Below, in pieces: positions 32,479-41,383 of a stretch of DNA of 64,000 nt (its first letter is position 1; the number at the start of each line of letters is the position of its first letter). Made by a program: the position numbers and the translations under genes. Source of the stretch: Isoptericola sp. AK164 (GTDB lineage: Bacteria; Actinomycetota; Actinomycetes; Actinomycetales; Cellulomonadaceae). Where the stretch lies: positions 496,001-560,000 of the forward strand of contig NZ_CP119106.1 of assembly GCF_029643425.1 (NCBI RefSeq). Direction: 5' to 3'. The notes below the pieces were generated by a model, which was given only the letters and a program-made list of their open reading frames with translations, searched no databases and was not told the DNA's origin.

Positions 32479-33331
32479 GGACCGTCACGGGGCTGCTCGA
32501 GTAGTCGAGCACCTGCCGGGCGGTCGAGCCCAGCATCAGGCGGTCGAAACCGCCGAGCCCGCGGGTGCCGACCACGATCCGGTCGGCACCCGCGGAGGCC
32601 TCGATGAGGACCTTCGCGGCCTGGCCGTGCACGACCCGCGGCCTGATCCGGTCGGGCGGCAGCGGAAGCTCGACCGACCGGATCACGTCCTCCAGGCGCT
32701 CCCGGGCGAAGTCCTCGTAGTCGTCGATCGGTGGCGCCCAGCCCCAGGAGCCCGGCAGCGGCGCGAGCGTCGTGATCTGCCAGGCGAACACCGGCTCCAG
32801 CACCGCGTCCAGACGGGCGGCGACCGTGCCGGCGTGACGCAGCGCCGCCACCGAGTGGCCGGACGTGTCGACCCCCGCCACCACCCGGGTCTCGTCGGAC
32901 GGCTGCTCGGGACCGCTCTGGTCGCCGTCCTCCGGGCGGCGCACCACCGTCACCGGGATGCGCGCGTGCTCGACCACCGTGGTGGAGACCGAGCCGAGGA
33001 GCCGGCGCCCCAGCCGGTTCCGCCGTCGTCGGCCCAGGACGAGCATGTCCGCGTCGTCGGCCGCGGCCATCACACCCTCCGGTGCGGGGCCGTGCACCAC
33101 GGTGATCTCCGCGTCCAGGTCGCCGCCGTGGCGCTCCCGTGCGCGGTCCACGATCTCCTCGGCCTCCGCGCGGCGTGCAGCGAGCACCTCGCCGAGCGCG
33201 GAGTCGTCCCGCTCGTGGGCGGCCATCACGACGACGAGCGGCAGGCCGGCCGTCCGTGCCTCTGCGACCGCCCAGTCCAGCGCCTCGTCCGCCTCGACCG
33301 AACCGTTGACCCCGACCACGATGCCGTCCAT
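32468..33331 (-). CDS. Universal stress protein with two Usp domains
   Basis: 287 residues, two tandem Usp folds. The first (IVVGVNGSVEADEALDWAV to LVLGRRRRNRLGRRLLGSVSTTVVEHARIPVTVV) and the second (VVAGVDTSGHSVAALRHA to IVVGTRGLGGFDRLMLGSTARQVLDYSSSPVTVL) each keep an ATP-binding G2xG9xGS-like motif, so nucleotide binding is plausible. Actinobacterial members respond to hypoxia and stationary phase. Start ATG 33331 lies 6 nt after TACGGT (minus strand). It is convergent with the symporter. Confidence 0.93.
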   Translation of the reverse strand: MDGIVVGVNGSVEADEALDWAVAEARTAGLPLVVVMAAHERDDSALGEVLAARRAEAEEIVDRARERHGGDLDAEITVVHGPAPEGVMAAADDADMLVLGRRRRNRLGRRLLGSVSTTVVEHARIPVTVVRRPEDGDQSGPEQPSDETRVVAGVDTSGHSVAALRHAGTVAARLDAVLEPVFAWQITTLAPLPGSWGWAPPIDDYEDFARERLEDVIRSVELPLPPDRIRPRVVHGQAAKVLIEASAGADRIVVGTRGLGGFDRLMLGSTARQVLDYSSSPVTVLNG

Positions 33332-33337
33332 GGATCC

Positions 33338-33343
33338 ACCGTA
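33338..33343 (-). promoter_or_regulatory. -10 hexamer TACGGT of the usp gene
   Basis: TACGGT on the minus strand, 6 nt before ATG 33331. Confidence 0.5.
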
Positions 33344-33410
33344 GAACGGTCACCGTGACCAGGCACGACGACGCGTCCCGGCGCCACGTCGTGCGGGCGG
33401 CGGCGGAGGG

Positions 33411-34073
33411 TCAGCGGCGCTCGGGCGGCTGCAGCAGCGACCGGATCGGGCGCGTGAGCACCGTGATCCGGTCCACGAGGTCGGCCGGACCCGTCACGAC
33501 GAGGCCGCGTCCGGGCGTCGCCACGTGCACGGCCACCACGTCGCGCACCTGCACCCAGGTCGCGGCCGTCGACCGGCCGTCGACGGCGTAGGGCGCGCGA
33601 CGCAGGTCGACCTCGTCGACCTCGGTGACGATCGCCCGCATCGCGCTGCGGTAGTCCGCGAAGTCGTCGGCGAAGTCCCGGCCCGGCCGGGGGGCCGGTT
33701 CCGCGTCCGGCTCGACCGGTGCCGCGATGTCGGCGTGCAGCGGCGCGGCGAGAGCCCCGCTGGCCGCGGCCCGGACGACGTCCTCCACCGCGTCCTCGGA
33801 CACCGGCGTGCGGAGCGTCTCCACCTCCAGCGACTCCCCGGCGACGGTGCGGTAGGAGCGGACGAACCGGTCCGACGTCGGGTCGGCGTCGTCCTCGCAC
33901 CCGGTCAGGGCCTCGTCCTCGAGGTCGAGGCCCCAGGTCAGCGGGTCGTCGACCTCCCCGACGCGGCCGGAGAACCGCGCCATCCGCGGATCGACCTCCC
34001 CGGCCTGCTCCTCCGCCGGCGCAGCATCCCGGCCGGTGTCCTCGTGCCCTGCGTCCCGTCCGACGTCGTCCAT
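33411..34073 (-). CDS. Acidic hypothetical protein, 220 residues
   Basis: The first 80 residues are strongly acidic and disordered-looking (DAGHEDTGRDAAPAEEQAGE). The middle has Ala/Pro-rich stretches, and the last 70 residues are more ordered (RSAMRAIVTEVDEVDLRRAP, VRDVVAVHVATPGRGLVVTG, DLVDRITVLTRPI). No signal peptide, membrane helix or recognised domain is seen. ATG 34073 follows GGGAGGTCCAC, a good ribosome site, so I did not take the longer frame. It is divergent from clpC with about 200 bp between. Confidence 0.65.
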   Translation of the reverse strand: MDDVGRDAGHEDTGRDAAPAEEQAGEVDPRMARFSGRVGEVDDPLTWGLDLEDEALTGCEDDADPTSDRFVRSYRTVAGESLEVETLRTPVSEDAVEDVVRAAASGALAAPLHADIAAPVEPDAEPAPRPGRDFADDFADYRSAMRAIVTEVDEVDLRRAPYAVDGRSTAATWVQVRDVVAVHVATPGRGLVVTGPADLVDRITVLTRPIRSLLQPPERR

Positions 34074-34147
34074 GTGGACCTCCCGGTGCGTGTGGCCGCT
34101 TGCCCTTACCTTTCCCCCGCCGGCCGGAGTCGGCAACGGGCCACGCC

Positions 34148-34165
34148 GTCACGCCCCTGGCGAAC
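34148..34165. promoter_or_regulatory. Possible ClgR-like site upstream of clpC
   Basis: CGCCCCTGGCGAAC resembles the actinobacterial ClgR site (CGCYNANRGCG) with one mismatch. ClgR activates clp genes in relatives. A -10-like TAGAGT lies near 34205. The match is weak. Confidence 0.3.
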
Positions 34166-34277
34166 ACGGGCATTCGGAGGCCCTCGGTCGAGTTGGGAGC
34201 GAATAGAGTCGTAGCGGTCAGGCTGTCGCCGTCACACCGACGGGGTGCAGGAATGCCGCCCGCATGAGGAGCAGCAC

Positions 34278-36845
34278 ATGTTCGAGAGATTCACGGACCG
34301 AGCCCGTCGGGTCGTCGTCCTCGCTCAAGAAGAAGCGCGGATGCTCAACCACAACTACATCGGGACCGAGCACATCCTCCTCGGCCTCATCCACGAGGGT
34401 GAGGGCGTGGCGGCCAAGGCGCTCGAGTCCCTGGGCATCTCCCTGGACGGTGTCCGCGCGCAGGTCACCGAGATCATCGGCGAGGGCCAGCAGGCCCCGA
34501 GCGGGCACATCCCGTTCACGCCGCGCGCCAAGAAGGTGCTGGAGCTGTCGCTGCGCGAGGCGCTGCAGCTCGGCCACAACTACATCGGCACCGAGCACAT
34601 CCTCCTCGGCCTCATCCGCGAGGGCGAGGGCGTGGCTGCCCAGGTGCTGACCAAGATGGGCGCCGACCTGAACAAGGTGCGCCAGCAGGTCATCCAGCTC
34701 CTGTCCGGCTACCAGGGCAAGGAGCCGGTCGCCGCGGGCAGCCCCCAGGAGGGCCAGCCGTCGGGTTCCGCCGTGCTGGACCAGTTCGGCCGCAACCTGA
34801 CCCAGGCGGCCCGCGAGGGCAAGCTCGACCCGGTCATCGGCCGGACGCAGGAGATCGAGCGCGTCATGCAGGTGCTGAGCCGCCGCACCAAGAACAACCC
34901 GGTCCTCATCGGCGAGCCCGGCGTCGGCAAGACGGCCGTCGTCGAGGGCCTCGCGGCGGACATCGTGCGCGGCGACGTGCCCGAGACGCTGAAGGACAAG
35001 CAGCTCTACACGCTCGACCTCGGCGCGCTCGTCGCCGGGTCGCGCTACCGCGGTGACTTCGAGGAGCGCCTCAAGAAGGTGCTCAAGGAGATCCGCACCC
35101 GCGGCGACATCATCCTGTTCATCGACGAGATCCACACCCTCGTCGGGGCGGGTGCCGCCGAGGGCGCGATCGACGCGGCCAGCATCCTCAAGCCGATGCT
35201 GGCCCGCGGCGAGCTGCAGACCATCGGTGCCACCACGCTCGACGAGTACCGCAAGCACGTCGAGAAGGACCCGGCCCTGGAGCGTCGCTTCCAGCCGATC
35301 CAGGTCAACGAGCCCTCGATGGAGCACGCCATCGAGATCCTCAAGGGCCTGCGCGACCGGTACGAGGCGCACCACCGCGTGTCCATCACGGACTCCGCGC
35401 TGGTCTCCGCGGCCCAGCTCGCCGACCGGTACATCAACGACCGCTACCTGCCGGACAAGGCGATCGACCTCATCGACGAGGCGGGCGCGCGCCTGCGCAT
35501 CCGCCGCATGACGGCCCCGCCGGAGCTCAAGGAGCTCGACGAGGAGATCGCCGAGGCGCGCCGCGAGAAGGAGTCGGCGATCGACGAGCAGGACTTCGAG
35601 AAGGCCGCGGGCCTGCGTGACACCGAGAAGCAGCTCACGCAGAAGCGCGCCGAGAAGGAGAAGGCCTGGAAGTCGGGCGACCTCGACACGGTCGCGGAGG
35701 TCGACGACGAGCTGATCGCCGAGGTGCTGGCGATGTCCACCGGTATCCCGGTGGTCAAGCTGACAGAGGAGGAGTCCTCCAAGCTCCTGCACATGGAGGA
35801 CGAGCTGCACAAGCGCGTCGTCGGTCAGGACGCGGCGATCAAGGCGCTGTCGCAGGCCATCCGTCGCACCCGCGCCGGCCTGAAGGACCCGAAGCGTCCC
35901 GGTGGCTCGTTCATCTTCGCCGGCCCCACCGGCGTCGGGAAGACCGAGCTGGCCAAGGCGCTCGCCGAGTTCCTCTTCGGCGACGAGGACGCGCTCATCC
36001 AGCTCGACATGTCCGAGTTCTCGGAGAAGCACACGGTCTCGCGGCTGTTCGGCTCGCCCCCCGGCTACGTCGGCTACGACGAGGGCGGCCAGCTCACCGA
36101 GAAGGTGCGCCGTCGTCCGTTCTCCGTCGTGCTGTTCGACGAGGTGGAGAAGGCGCACGCCGACATCTTCAACTCGCTGCTGCAGGTGCTCGAGGACGGT
36201 CGTCTCACCGACTCCCAGGGTCGCGTGGTCGACTTCAAGAACACCGTCATCATCATGACGACAAACCTCGGTACCCGGGACATCGCCAAGGGCGTCCAGA
36301 CCGGCTTCAACGCCGGCGGCGACCTGGTGACGTCGTACGAGCGGATGAAGGCCAAGGTCAACGAGGAGCTCAAGCAGCACTTCCGGCCCGAGTTCCTCAA
36401 CCGTGTCGACGACATGATCGTCTTCCCGCAGCTGTCCGAGCAGGAGATCATCGAGATCGTCGACCTCGAGATCGCCAAGCTGGACCGCCGGCTGCGCGAC
36501 AAGGACATGGCGATCGAGCTCACGCAGGCCGCCAAGAAGCTGCTCGCCGAGAAGGGCTACGACCCGGTCCTCGGTGCGCGGCCGCTCAAGCGGGCCATCC
36601 AGCGGGAGATCGAGGACGCGCTGTCCGAGAAGATCCTGTTCGGCGACCTCAAGCAGGGCGAGATGGTCGTCGTCGACGGCGAGGGCGAGGGCATCCTCGG
36701 GGAGTTCACCTTCCGCGGGGTCCCCAAGTCCGAGCACGACCGTGGCCCGGTTGCCGTCGGTGCCGCGGCGGCGCTGGAGTCGCCGTCCGGCGTCTCGGTC
36801 AAGGACCTGCCGCCCACCGGCCAGATGCAGGCCGGCGCGGAGTGA
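34278..36845 (+). CDS. clpC: ATP-dependent Clp protease ATPase subunit ClpC
   Basis: 855 residues. Two Clp_N repeats (both with [14 protein letters not shown]) lead into AAA+ domain 1 with Walker [14 protein letters not shown] and Walker [15 protein letters not shown], a middle domain with a UVR-like helix ([20 protein letters not shown]), and AAA+ domain 2 with [14 protein letters not shown] and [11 protein letters not shown]. It unfolds substrates, including McsB- or adaptor-marked proteins, for ClpP. The C-terminal tail GQMQAGAE is short, and the VGF loop that docks ClpP is expected near [12 protein letters not shown] downstream. ATG 34278 follows AGGAG. A strong terminator follows the stop. 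Confidence 0.98.
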   Translation: MFERFTDRARRVVVLAQEEARMLNHNYIGTEHILLGLIHEGEGVAAKALESLGISLDGVRAQVTEIIGEGQQAPSGHIPFTPRAKKVLELSLREALQLGHNYIGTEHILLGLIREGEGVAAQVLTKMGADLNKVRQQVIQLLSGYQGKEPVAAGSPQEGQPSGSAVLDQFGRNLTQAAREGKLDPVIGRTQEIERVMQVLSRRTKNNPVLIGEPGVGKTAVVEGLAADIVRGDVPETLKDKQLYTLDLGALVAGSRYRGDFEERLKKVLKEIRTRGDIILFIDEIHTLVGAGAAEGAIDAASILKPMLARGELQTIGATTLDEYRKHVEKDPALERRFQPIQVNEPSMEHAIEILKGLRDRYEAHHRVSITDSALVSAAQLADRYINDRYLPDKAIDLIDEAGARLRIRRMTAPPELKELDEEIAEARREKESAIDEQDFEKAAGLRDTEKQLTQKRAEKEKAWKSGDLDTVAEVDDELIAEVLAMSTGIPVVKLTEEESSKLLHMEDELHKRVVGQDAAIKALSQAIRRTRAGLKDPKRPGGSFIFAGPTGVGKTELAKALAEFLFGDEDALIQLDMSEFSEKHTVSRLFGSPPGYVGYDEGGQLTEKVRRRPFSVVLFDEVEKAHADIFNSLLQVLEDGRLTDSQGRVVDFKNTVIIMTTNLGTRDIAKGVQTGFNAGGDLVTSYERMKAKVNEELKQHFRPEFLNRVDDMIVFPQLSEQEIIEIVDLEIAKLDRRLRDKDMAIELTQAAKKLLAEKGYDPVLGARPLKRAIQREIEDALSEKILFGDLKQGEMVVVDGEGEGILGEFTFRGVPKSEHDRGPVAVGAAAALESPSGVSVKDLPPTGQMQAGAE

Positions 36846-36890
36846 TTCCCCGCGTGACGCGCTGACCGCGTGAGCGGCACCGCCTGACAC

Positions 36891-36929
36891 CGAAGGCCCC
36901 GGAACCCCGCGAGGGTTCCGGGGCCTTCG
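36891..36929 (+). terminator. Strong hairpin after clpC
   Basis: Perfect 17-bp stem (36891-36907 with 36913-36929), loop CGCGA, no clear U-run. The arms begin CGAAGGCCCCGG. Confidence 0.8.
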
Positions 36930-36985
36930 TCGTGCCCGCGTCCGTACCCGGGCGCCCGGACCCCAGGACGCCAGGACCGGTCGCC

Positions 36986-37085
36986 GAGGTAGGCAACCTT
37001 CCGCCGAGGTAGGCAACCTTCCGCCGAGGTAGGCAACCTTCCGCCGAGGTAGGCAACCTTCCGGCCAGGTAGGCCGGGCCCTCGG
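36986..37085. repeat. Tandem 20-bp repeats, cluster 2 (5 units)
   Basis: Units start at 36986, 37006, 37026, 37046 and 37066. The first four read GAGGTAGGCAACCTTCCGCC almost identically and the fifth has decayed. The array ends 2 bp before the stop codon of the minus-strand oxygenase gene and follows the clpC terminator by about 55 bp. Confidence 0.96.
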
Positions 37086-37087
37086 GC

Positions 37088-38152
37088 TCACGTGCCCCGA
37101 TCGATCTGCGCGGCGACCTTCGCCGCATCGCGCCCGACGCCGTACAGGAACCCGGAGCCGTAGGCCGACTGGAAGGGCAGGCCGACGAAGAACAGACCCG
37201 GACTCCCGGTGGCGGCGCCGTCGACCTGCTCCGGCCACCCCGCCGCATCGATGCGGAGTGGCTCGACCCAGGTGTAGTCGTGCCGGTACCCGGTGCACCA
37301 GATGACGTTGGCCACGTCCAGGGCCCGGCCCGACGCCGTCATCGGCAGCCCGTCCTGCACCCCCACGACACGGTCATCGGTCCACTCGAGACGGTCGTCG
37401 GGTACCTCCCGGATCGATCGGAGCAGCTCGACCGGCAGCGGCTGGCCGTGGTCGCGCTCCGCCGCCCGGTACCGCCGCCCCAGCGGACTCCGCATGCTGA
37501 GCAGACGATTGCCGATGAACGGGATGAGCGGTGTCAGGGGACCGTTGCTGCGGAAGGGCATGTGGCCGGTGACCCTCCCGCACAGCGTGGTCGGGTGGGT
37601 CCGGGAGGCCTCGACGGCGATGTCCCCGCCGGACACCGCCGCGCCCACCACCAGGACCGGTCCGGCGGACAGCTGGCTCGGGCGCTGATACTCCGCGGAG
37701 TGCAGCTGGACGATGTCGTCGCCGAGCTCGGACGCGAACGACGGCACCCGGGGGTGCCGGGCCTTGCCCGTCGCGACGACGACGTGATCCGCGTGGATCG
37801 GCCCGTCCGGCGTGTCGGCGCGGAACCCGCCGTCGTGGCGGACGACGCGCTCGACGGTCACGCCGGTGCGCACCGCCAGCCCGTGCCGCGCGGCATAGGT
37901 GGCCAGGTAGTCGGCCACCTCGTCCTTGGTGGGTACGGACTTCCGGTCGCCGGGGAACGGCGAGCCCGGCAGCCCGATGATGCCCCGCGGGGTGAAGAGC
38001 CGCAGCGAGTCGTAGTGACGACGCCAGGTGTCGCCGACGCGGTCGGACCCGTCGACGACGAGAGCCTCGCGCCCCCGAGCCTGGAGATGGTACGCCGTGG
38101 ACAGTCCGGCCTGACCTGCACCGATGATCAGCGTCTCCGGGCGTTCGGTCAT
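37088..38152 (-). CDS. Flavin-dependent monooxygenase / NAD(P)-binding oxidoreductase (YUCCA/CzcO-like)
   Basis: 354 residues. Two dinucleotide-binding motifs are visible: FAD at LIIGAGQAGLSTAYHL (N-terminus) and NADPH at VLVVGAAVSGGDIAVEASR near residue 170. WRRHYDSLRLFTPRG and the late VIWCTGYRHDYTW (ATG/CTGY motif) match the class B flavoprotein monooxygenase group. HVVVATGKARHPRVP separates the two sites. Substrate unknown. ATG 38152 is preceded by GGGAG. The stop lies directly against the cluster 2 repeats. Confidence 0.88.
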   Translation of the reverse strand: MTERPETLIIGAGQAGLSTAYHLQARGREALVVDGSDRVGDTWRRHYDSLRLFTPRGIIGLPGSPFPGDRKSVPTKDEVADYLATYAARHGLAVRTGVTVERVVRHDGGFRADTPDGPIHADHVVVATGKARHPRVPSFASELGDDIVQLHSAEYQRPSQLSAGPVLVVGAAVSGGDIAVEASRTHPTTLCGRVTGHMPFRSNGPLTPLIPFIGNRLLSMRSPLGRRYRAAERDHGQPLPVELLRSIREVPDDRLEWTDDRVVGVQDGLPMTASGRALDVANVIWCTGYRHDYTWVEPLRIDAAGWPEQVDGAATGSPGLFFVGLPFQSAYGSGFLYGVGRDAAKVAAQIDRGT

Positions 38153-38201
38153 GGATGCACTCCCGTCGTCCTGCGACGAGTCTCCGACGGAAGCGGTGGG
38201 C

Positions 38202-38882
38202 TCACAAGGCGGGGCTGAGGAGGTCACGGACCGCGGGAGCCAGTGCGGGGACCTCGTCGACGACGGCGACCGCGCCGGCGGCCTCGAGCTCGCCGGGCGC
38301 GGCGTAGCCCCACGACACCCCGAGGCAGTCGATGCCGTGGACGGTCGCGCCGTGCACGTCGTGCTCGCGGTCGCCGACCATGAGGACCGGGCCCTCGGCC
38401 GGGTCGACGGGGGAGCGGCGCCCCTGCGCGGCCAGTGCCGCCGCGATCACGTCCGCCTTGGTGGAGGTGCCCTCGTCCAGCGGGGCGCCGTGGACGCCGT
38501 CGACCAGGTCGCTGATCCCGAACCGGTCGCAGATCGGCTTCGCGTAGACCTCCGGCTTGCTGGTCGCCACGAGCAGCGTGCACCCGGCGTCCCGCAGCGC
38601 GCGCAGCACGTCCGGGACGCCGTCGAACACCGCGTTGTCGAACATGCCGCCGGCGGTGAACGCCTCCCGGTAGGCCGCCACGGCCTCGGCGGTGCGCTCG
38701 GGCGGGACCCCGTGGTCGGGGAAGGAGTCCGTGATCGGCGGGCCGACGAACGTGCGCAGCGTGGCGTCGTCGGGCACGGGGATCCCGAGCGCGCGGTAGG
38801 CGTGGGCGACCGAGGACGTGATGCCGGGGGCGGAGTCCATGAGGGTGCCGTCGAGGTCGAGCAGGACGAGGGGCTGGGTCAC
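38202..38882 (-). CDS. HAD-family phosphatase (phosphoglycolate phosphatase / PpaX-like)
   Basis: 226 residues. The full HAD set is present: nucleophile LLDLDGTLMDSAPG (motif I with both Asp), LLVATSKPE (motif II), STKADVIAAAL region with Lys (motif III) and VLMVGDREHDVHGA (motif IV). A helical cap (residues 15-85) includes LRTFVGPPITDSF, typical of Gph-like enzymes. It dephosphorylates a small phosphate ester; the exact one is not clear. GTG 38882 lies 6 nt after TAGGCT on the minus strand, so it is leaderless. Confidence 0.9.
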   Translation of the reverse strand: MTQPLVLLDLDGTLMDSAPGITSSVAHAYRALGIPVPDDATLRTFVGPPITDSFPDHGVPPERTAEAVAAYREAFTAGGMFDNAVFDGVPDVLRALRDAGCTLLVATSKPEVYAKPICDRFGISDLVDGVHGAPLDEGTSTKADVIAAALAAQGRRSPVDPAEGPVLMVGDREHDVHGATVHGIDCLGVSWGYAAPGELEAAGAVAVVDEVPALAPAVRDLLSPAL

Positions 38883-38888
38883 CCCGTG

Positions 38889-38894
38889 AGCCTA
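38889..38894 (-). promoter_or_regulatory. -10 hexamer TAGGCT of the HAD phosphatase gene
   Basis: TAGGCT on the minus strand, 6 nt before GTG 38882. Confidence 0.5.
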
Positions 38895-38909
38895 CGGGTC
38901 GGTCCGACG

Positions 38910-39911
38910 TCAGATCGCCCCGGCGTGCGCCACCAGCCGGTCGAACCCCGCGTCCAGCACGGGGTCGGTCTCCCGCGCGGCGGCGTGCGCGTCGCACCAG
39001 GCGATCTGCTCGTGCGCGGCGTCGTCGTAGGTGATCGTCGTGGCGAACTCGGGCACGAGCGCCTGCAGCTTGGCGCAGTCGAAGACCATCGAGTGGGCCT
39101 TGTCGCCGAGCAGGCCGGGCCCGAGGTCGGGCAGCACGTGGGCGATCGTCTCGGAGGCGACGTGCACGATCTCGGGGTCGGGCACCCCGGCCGCGGCGGC
39201 GAGCCACGTGTAGATCTGGTTCCAGGTGGGTGCGTGCGTCCCCATGATCTGGAAGGTGTCGCCGATCGCGTGCGGGTGGCCGAGCAGGCCGACGAACCCG
39301 ACGGCGAAGTCCTCGGTGTGGGTGAGCGTCCACAGGCTGGTGCCGTCCCCGGGGACGACGACGGGACGTCCGTCGCGCATCCGTGCCACGTCGGTCCAGG
39401 CGCCGAGGGTCGGCAGCAGCGTGCGGTCGTAGGTGTGGCTGGGCCGCACGATCGTGGCGGGGAAGGCGTTCTCGCGGTACGCGCGCACGAGCAGGTCCTC
39501 GCCGGCGATCTTGTCGCGCGAGTAGGCCCAGTACGGGTTCCGCAGCGGGGTCGACTCGGTGACGGGCAGCCGGGAGGGGGGCGTCTGGTAGGCGGAGGCG
39601 CTCGAGACGAACACGTACTGGCCGGTGCGGCCGGTGAAGCGGGCGATGTCGCGGGCGACGTGGTCCGGGGAGAACGCCCGGAACTGGGCGACGACGTCGA
39701 AGTCGCGGCCGTCCAGCACGGCGTCCACGGCGGCGTCGTCGGTGACGTCCGCGGCGAGCTGCTCGACGTCGGCCGGCAGTTCACGATGCGTGGAGCGGCC
39801 CCGGTTGAGCACGGTCACGCGGTGCCCCCGGGCGACCGCCCGGCGCACGGAGGCGGCACTGATGATGCCGGAGCCGCCGAGGAAGAGGATGTCGAGCGGG
39901 TTGCGGGTCAT
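38910..39911 (-). CDS. NAD(P)-dependent epimerase/dehydratase (extended SDR)
   Basis: 333 residues. The Rossmann motif ILFLGGSGIISAASVRRAV is at the N-terminus, followed by VTVLNRGRSTHRELP, so the cofactor side looks NADP-tolerant. YVFVSSASAY and YAYSRDK-like YWAYSRDKIAGEDLL give the SDR Tyr-x-x-x-Lys pair, and IVRPSHTYD follows the usual order. Similar proteins are reductases or epimerases acting on nucleotide sugars or related substrates, and some resemble chloroplast mRNA-binding CSP41 proteins. I chose ATG 39911 because CAGCAT lies 7 nt upstream; ATG 39920 is the alternative. Confidence 0.87.
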   Translation of the reverse strand: MTRNPLDILFLGGSGIISAASVRRAVARGHRVTVLNRGRSTHRELPADVEQLAADVTDDAAVDAVLDGRDFDVVAQFRAFSPDHVARDIARFTGRTGQYVFVSSASAYQTPPSRLPVTESTPLRNPYWAYSRDKIAGEDLLVRAYRENAFPATIVRPSHTYDRTLLPTLGAWTDVARMRDGRPVVVPGDGTSLWTLTHTEDFAVGFVGLLGHPHAIGDTFQIMGTHAPTWNQIYTWLAAAAGVPDPEIVHVASETIAHVLPDLGPGLLGDKAHSMVFDCAKLQALVPEFATTITYDDAAHEQIAWCDAHAAARETDPVLDAGFDRLVAHAGAI

Positions 39912-39918
39912 ACGGCTC

Positions 39919-39924
39919 ATGCTG
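39919..39924 (-). promoter_or_regulatory. -10-like CAGCAT of the SDR gene
   Basis: CAGCAT on the minus strand, 7 nt before ATG 39911. Confidence 0.3.
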
Positions 39925-39994
39925 CCCGACGGCGGTGGGCCCCGCCGGGCGGCCGACGATGCGGACGGTCAGGGACCGGCTGCGGACGGCCGAC

Positions 39995-40660
39995 TCAGCG
40001 TGACGCCGGTCCGGAGACGGTCAGGCCGGGCGGCAGGTGCTGCGGCAGGACCTCGGTGAGCGCACGGATCCGGCGGTCGCGGGACGGGCCGGTCATCCGC
40101 TCGACCGGGGCGGTGATCGACACCGCGGCGACGGGCCGGTCGCCGCGCAGCACCGCGACGGCGGCGCACGCGATCCCCGGCTCGGTCTCCTCGGTCTCGG
40201 TGGCGACACCCGCGGAGGGGGCGGCGAGGGCCCGGCCCAGCGCCGTGGTCTCCGCGGGCCGGCGCCGTCCGACGGCGGACCACACCCGGACGGCACGCTG
40301 CGGCTCGACCTTGTCGAGGTAGACCACCTCCTGGCCGGCGAGCACGCCGAGGTGCACGAGCTCGTCGACCTCGTCGCGCAGCGCCTCGAGCGCGGGACGC
40401 AGCAGCGCGGGCAGGTTCTCCTCGGCGAGGTAGCTGCTGCTCAGGGCGAGCACGGCCGGCCCGAGGCGGTAGCCGCCGTCGTCGGACTGCTCAGCGTACC
40501 CCCGGTGCCGCAGCGCGGACAGCGTGCGGTGCAGGGTCGACTTGTTCACGCCGACGTCGGTGGCGAGCCGGGCGAGCGTGGTGCCGGCCGCGCCGGCGCG
40601 GCCGAGGGCGTCGAGGGTGAGCAGCGCCTTGTCGACGCTGCCGAGGGGGCTGGGTTCCAT
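39995..40660 (-). CDS. IclR-family regulator, compact effector domain
   Basis: 221 residues, shorter than the usual 250-260. The N-terminal winged HTH is clear (SVDKALLTLDALGRAGAAGT, LARLATDVGVNKSTLHRTLS, ALRHRGYAEQSDDGGYRLG). The effector domain has ELVHLGVLAGQEVVYLDKVE but then runs from TTALGRALAAPSAGV straight to EETEPGIACAAVAVLRGDRP. About 30-40 residues normally found between these segments are missing. The final part VAAVSITAPVERMTG is intact. It is divergent from the KDPG aldolase gene across an operator-like inverted repeat, so it probably controls eda-kdgK in response to a uronate intermediate. Confidence 0.88.
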   Translation of the reverse strand: MEPSPLGSVDKALLTLDALGRAGAAGTTLARLATDVGVNKSTLHRTLSALRHRGYAEQSDDGGYRLGPAVLALSSSYLAEENLPALLRPALEALRDEVDELVHLGVLAGQEVVYLDKVEPQRAVRVWSAVGRRRPAETTALGRALAAPSAGVATETEETEPGIACAAVAVLRGDRPVAAVSITAPVERMTGPSRDRRIRALTEVLPQHLPPGLTVSGPASR

Positions 40661-40680
40661 CGAGACCGTCCGGTAGAGTG

Positions 40681-40720
40681 CGTTTCGTAGTGAACAACTG
40701 ACGTTCACCATAGCGAAACG
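40681..40720. promoter_or_regulatory. Nested inverted repeat, likely IclR operator
   Basis: CGTTTCG (40681) pairs with CGAAACG (40714), and TGAAC (40691) with GTTCA (40703). The right part, TTCACCATAGCGAA, is itself a partial palindrome of IclR-operator shape. It lies between divergent eda and the IclR gene. Confidence 0.7.
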
Positions 40721-40728
40721 GAGTGAGA

Positions 40729-41382
40729 ATGTCAGTCGATGACGACACCGTGCTGAAGACCCTCGCCGCGCACCGGCTCGTCCCCGTGGTCGTGGTCGAC
40801 GGCGCCCACCAGGGCCTCGCCCTCGCCGACGCGCTCGTCGCCGGCGGCCTCCCGGTCGCCGAGATCACCCTGCGTACCGCCGGCGGCCTCGACGCCGTCC
40901 GTGCCGTCGCCCAGCAGCGCCCCGACGTCGTCGTCGGCGCCGGGACCGTGACCACCGCCGACCAGGTCGACGCCGTCGTCGACGCCGGGGCCCGCTACAT
41001 CGTCTCGCCGGGCCTGTCCGAGGCCGTCGTGCGCCGCGCGCAGCACCACGGCGTGCCCGTGCTGCCCGGCGTGGCCACCGCGACGGAGATCATGACCGCC
41101 CTCGACCTCGGGGTCTCGACGGTCAAGCTGTTCCCCGCCTCCGTCGTCGGCGGCCCGGCCGCGCTCAAGGCGCTCGCCGCCCCGTTCGGCGACCTGCGGT
41201 TCGTGCCCACCGGCGGCGTGAGCGCCGAGAACCTGCCCGACTACCTGGCCCTGCCGCCCGTGCTCGCCGTCGGCGGCTCCTGGATGGTCGCCAAGTCCCT
41301 CGTGGACGCCGGCGCGTGGGACGAGATCACCCGCCGCACCGCCGACGCCGTGGCGCTGGCCGCACCGACGAAGGAGAGCTGA
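40729..41382 (+). CDS. eda: 2-dehydro-3-deoxyphosphogluconate (KDPG) aldolase
   Basis: 217 residues. Cleaves KDPG to pyruvate and glyceraldehyde 3-phosphate, the last shared step of hexuronate breakdown. The catalytic Glu is in AEITLRTA and the Schiff-base Lys in TVKLFPAS (about residue 133); GAGTVTT and VPTGGVSAENL bind phosphate. It has the usual length for the class I KDPG/KHG aldolase family. ATG 40729 follows GGAG; a GTG six bases earlier is less likely. The next gene starts 1 bp after the stop, forming an eda-kdgK operon controlled from the IclR-type repeat upstream. Confidence 0.95.
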   Translation: MSVDDDTVLKTLAAHRLVPVVVVDGAHQGLALADALVAGGLPVAEITLRTAGGLDAVRAVAQQRPDVVVGAGTVTTADQVDAVVDAGARYIVSPGLSEAVVRRAQHHGVPVLPGVATATEIMTALDLGVSTVKLFPASVVGGPAALKALAAPFGDLRFVPTGGVSAENLPDYLALPPVLAVGGSWMVAKSLVDAGAWDEITRRTADAVALAAPTKES

Positions 41383-41383
41383 G

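Noticed and set aside
34218-37298. 1026-residue open frame on the minus strand
   Set aside because: It is antisense to clpC, keeps open only because of GC-rich codon bias, and has low-complexity Leu/Asp/Arg content.
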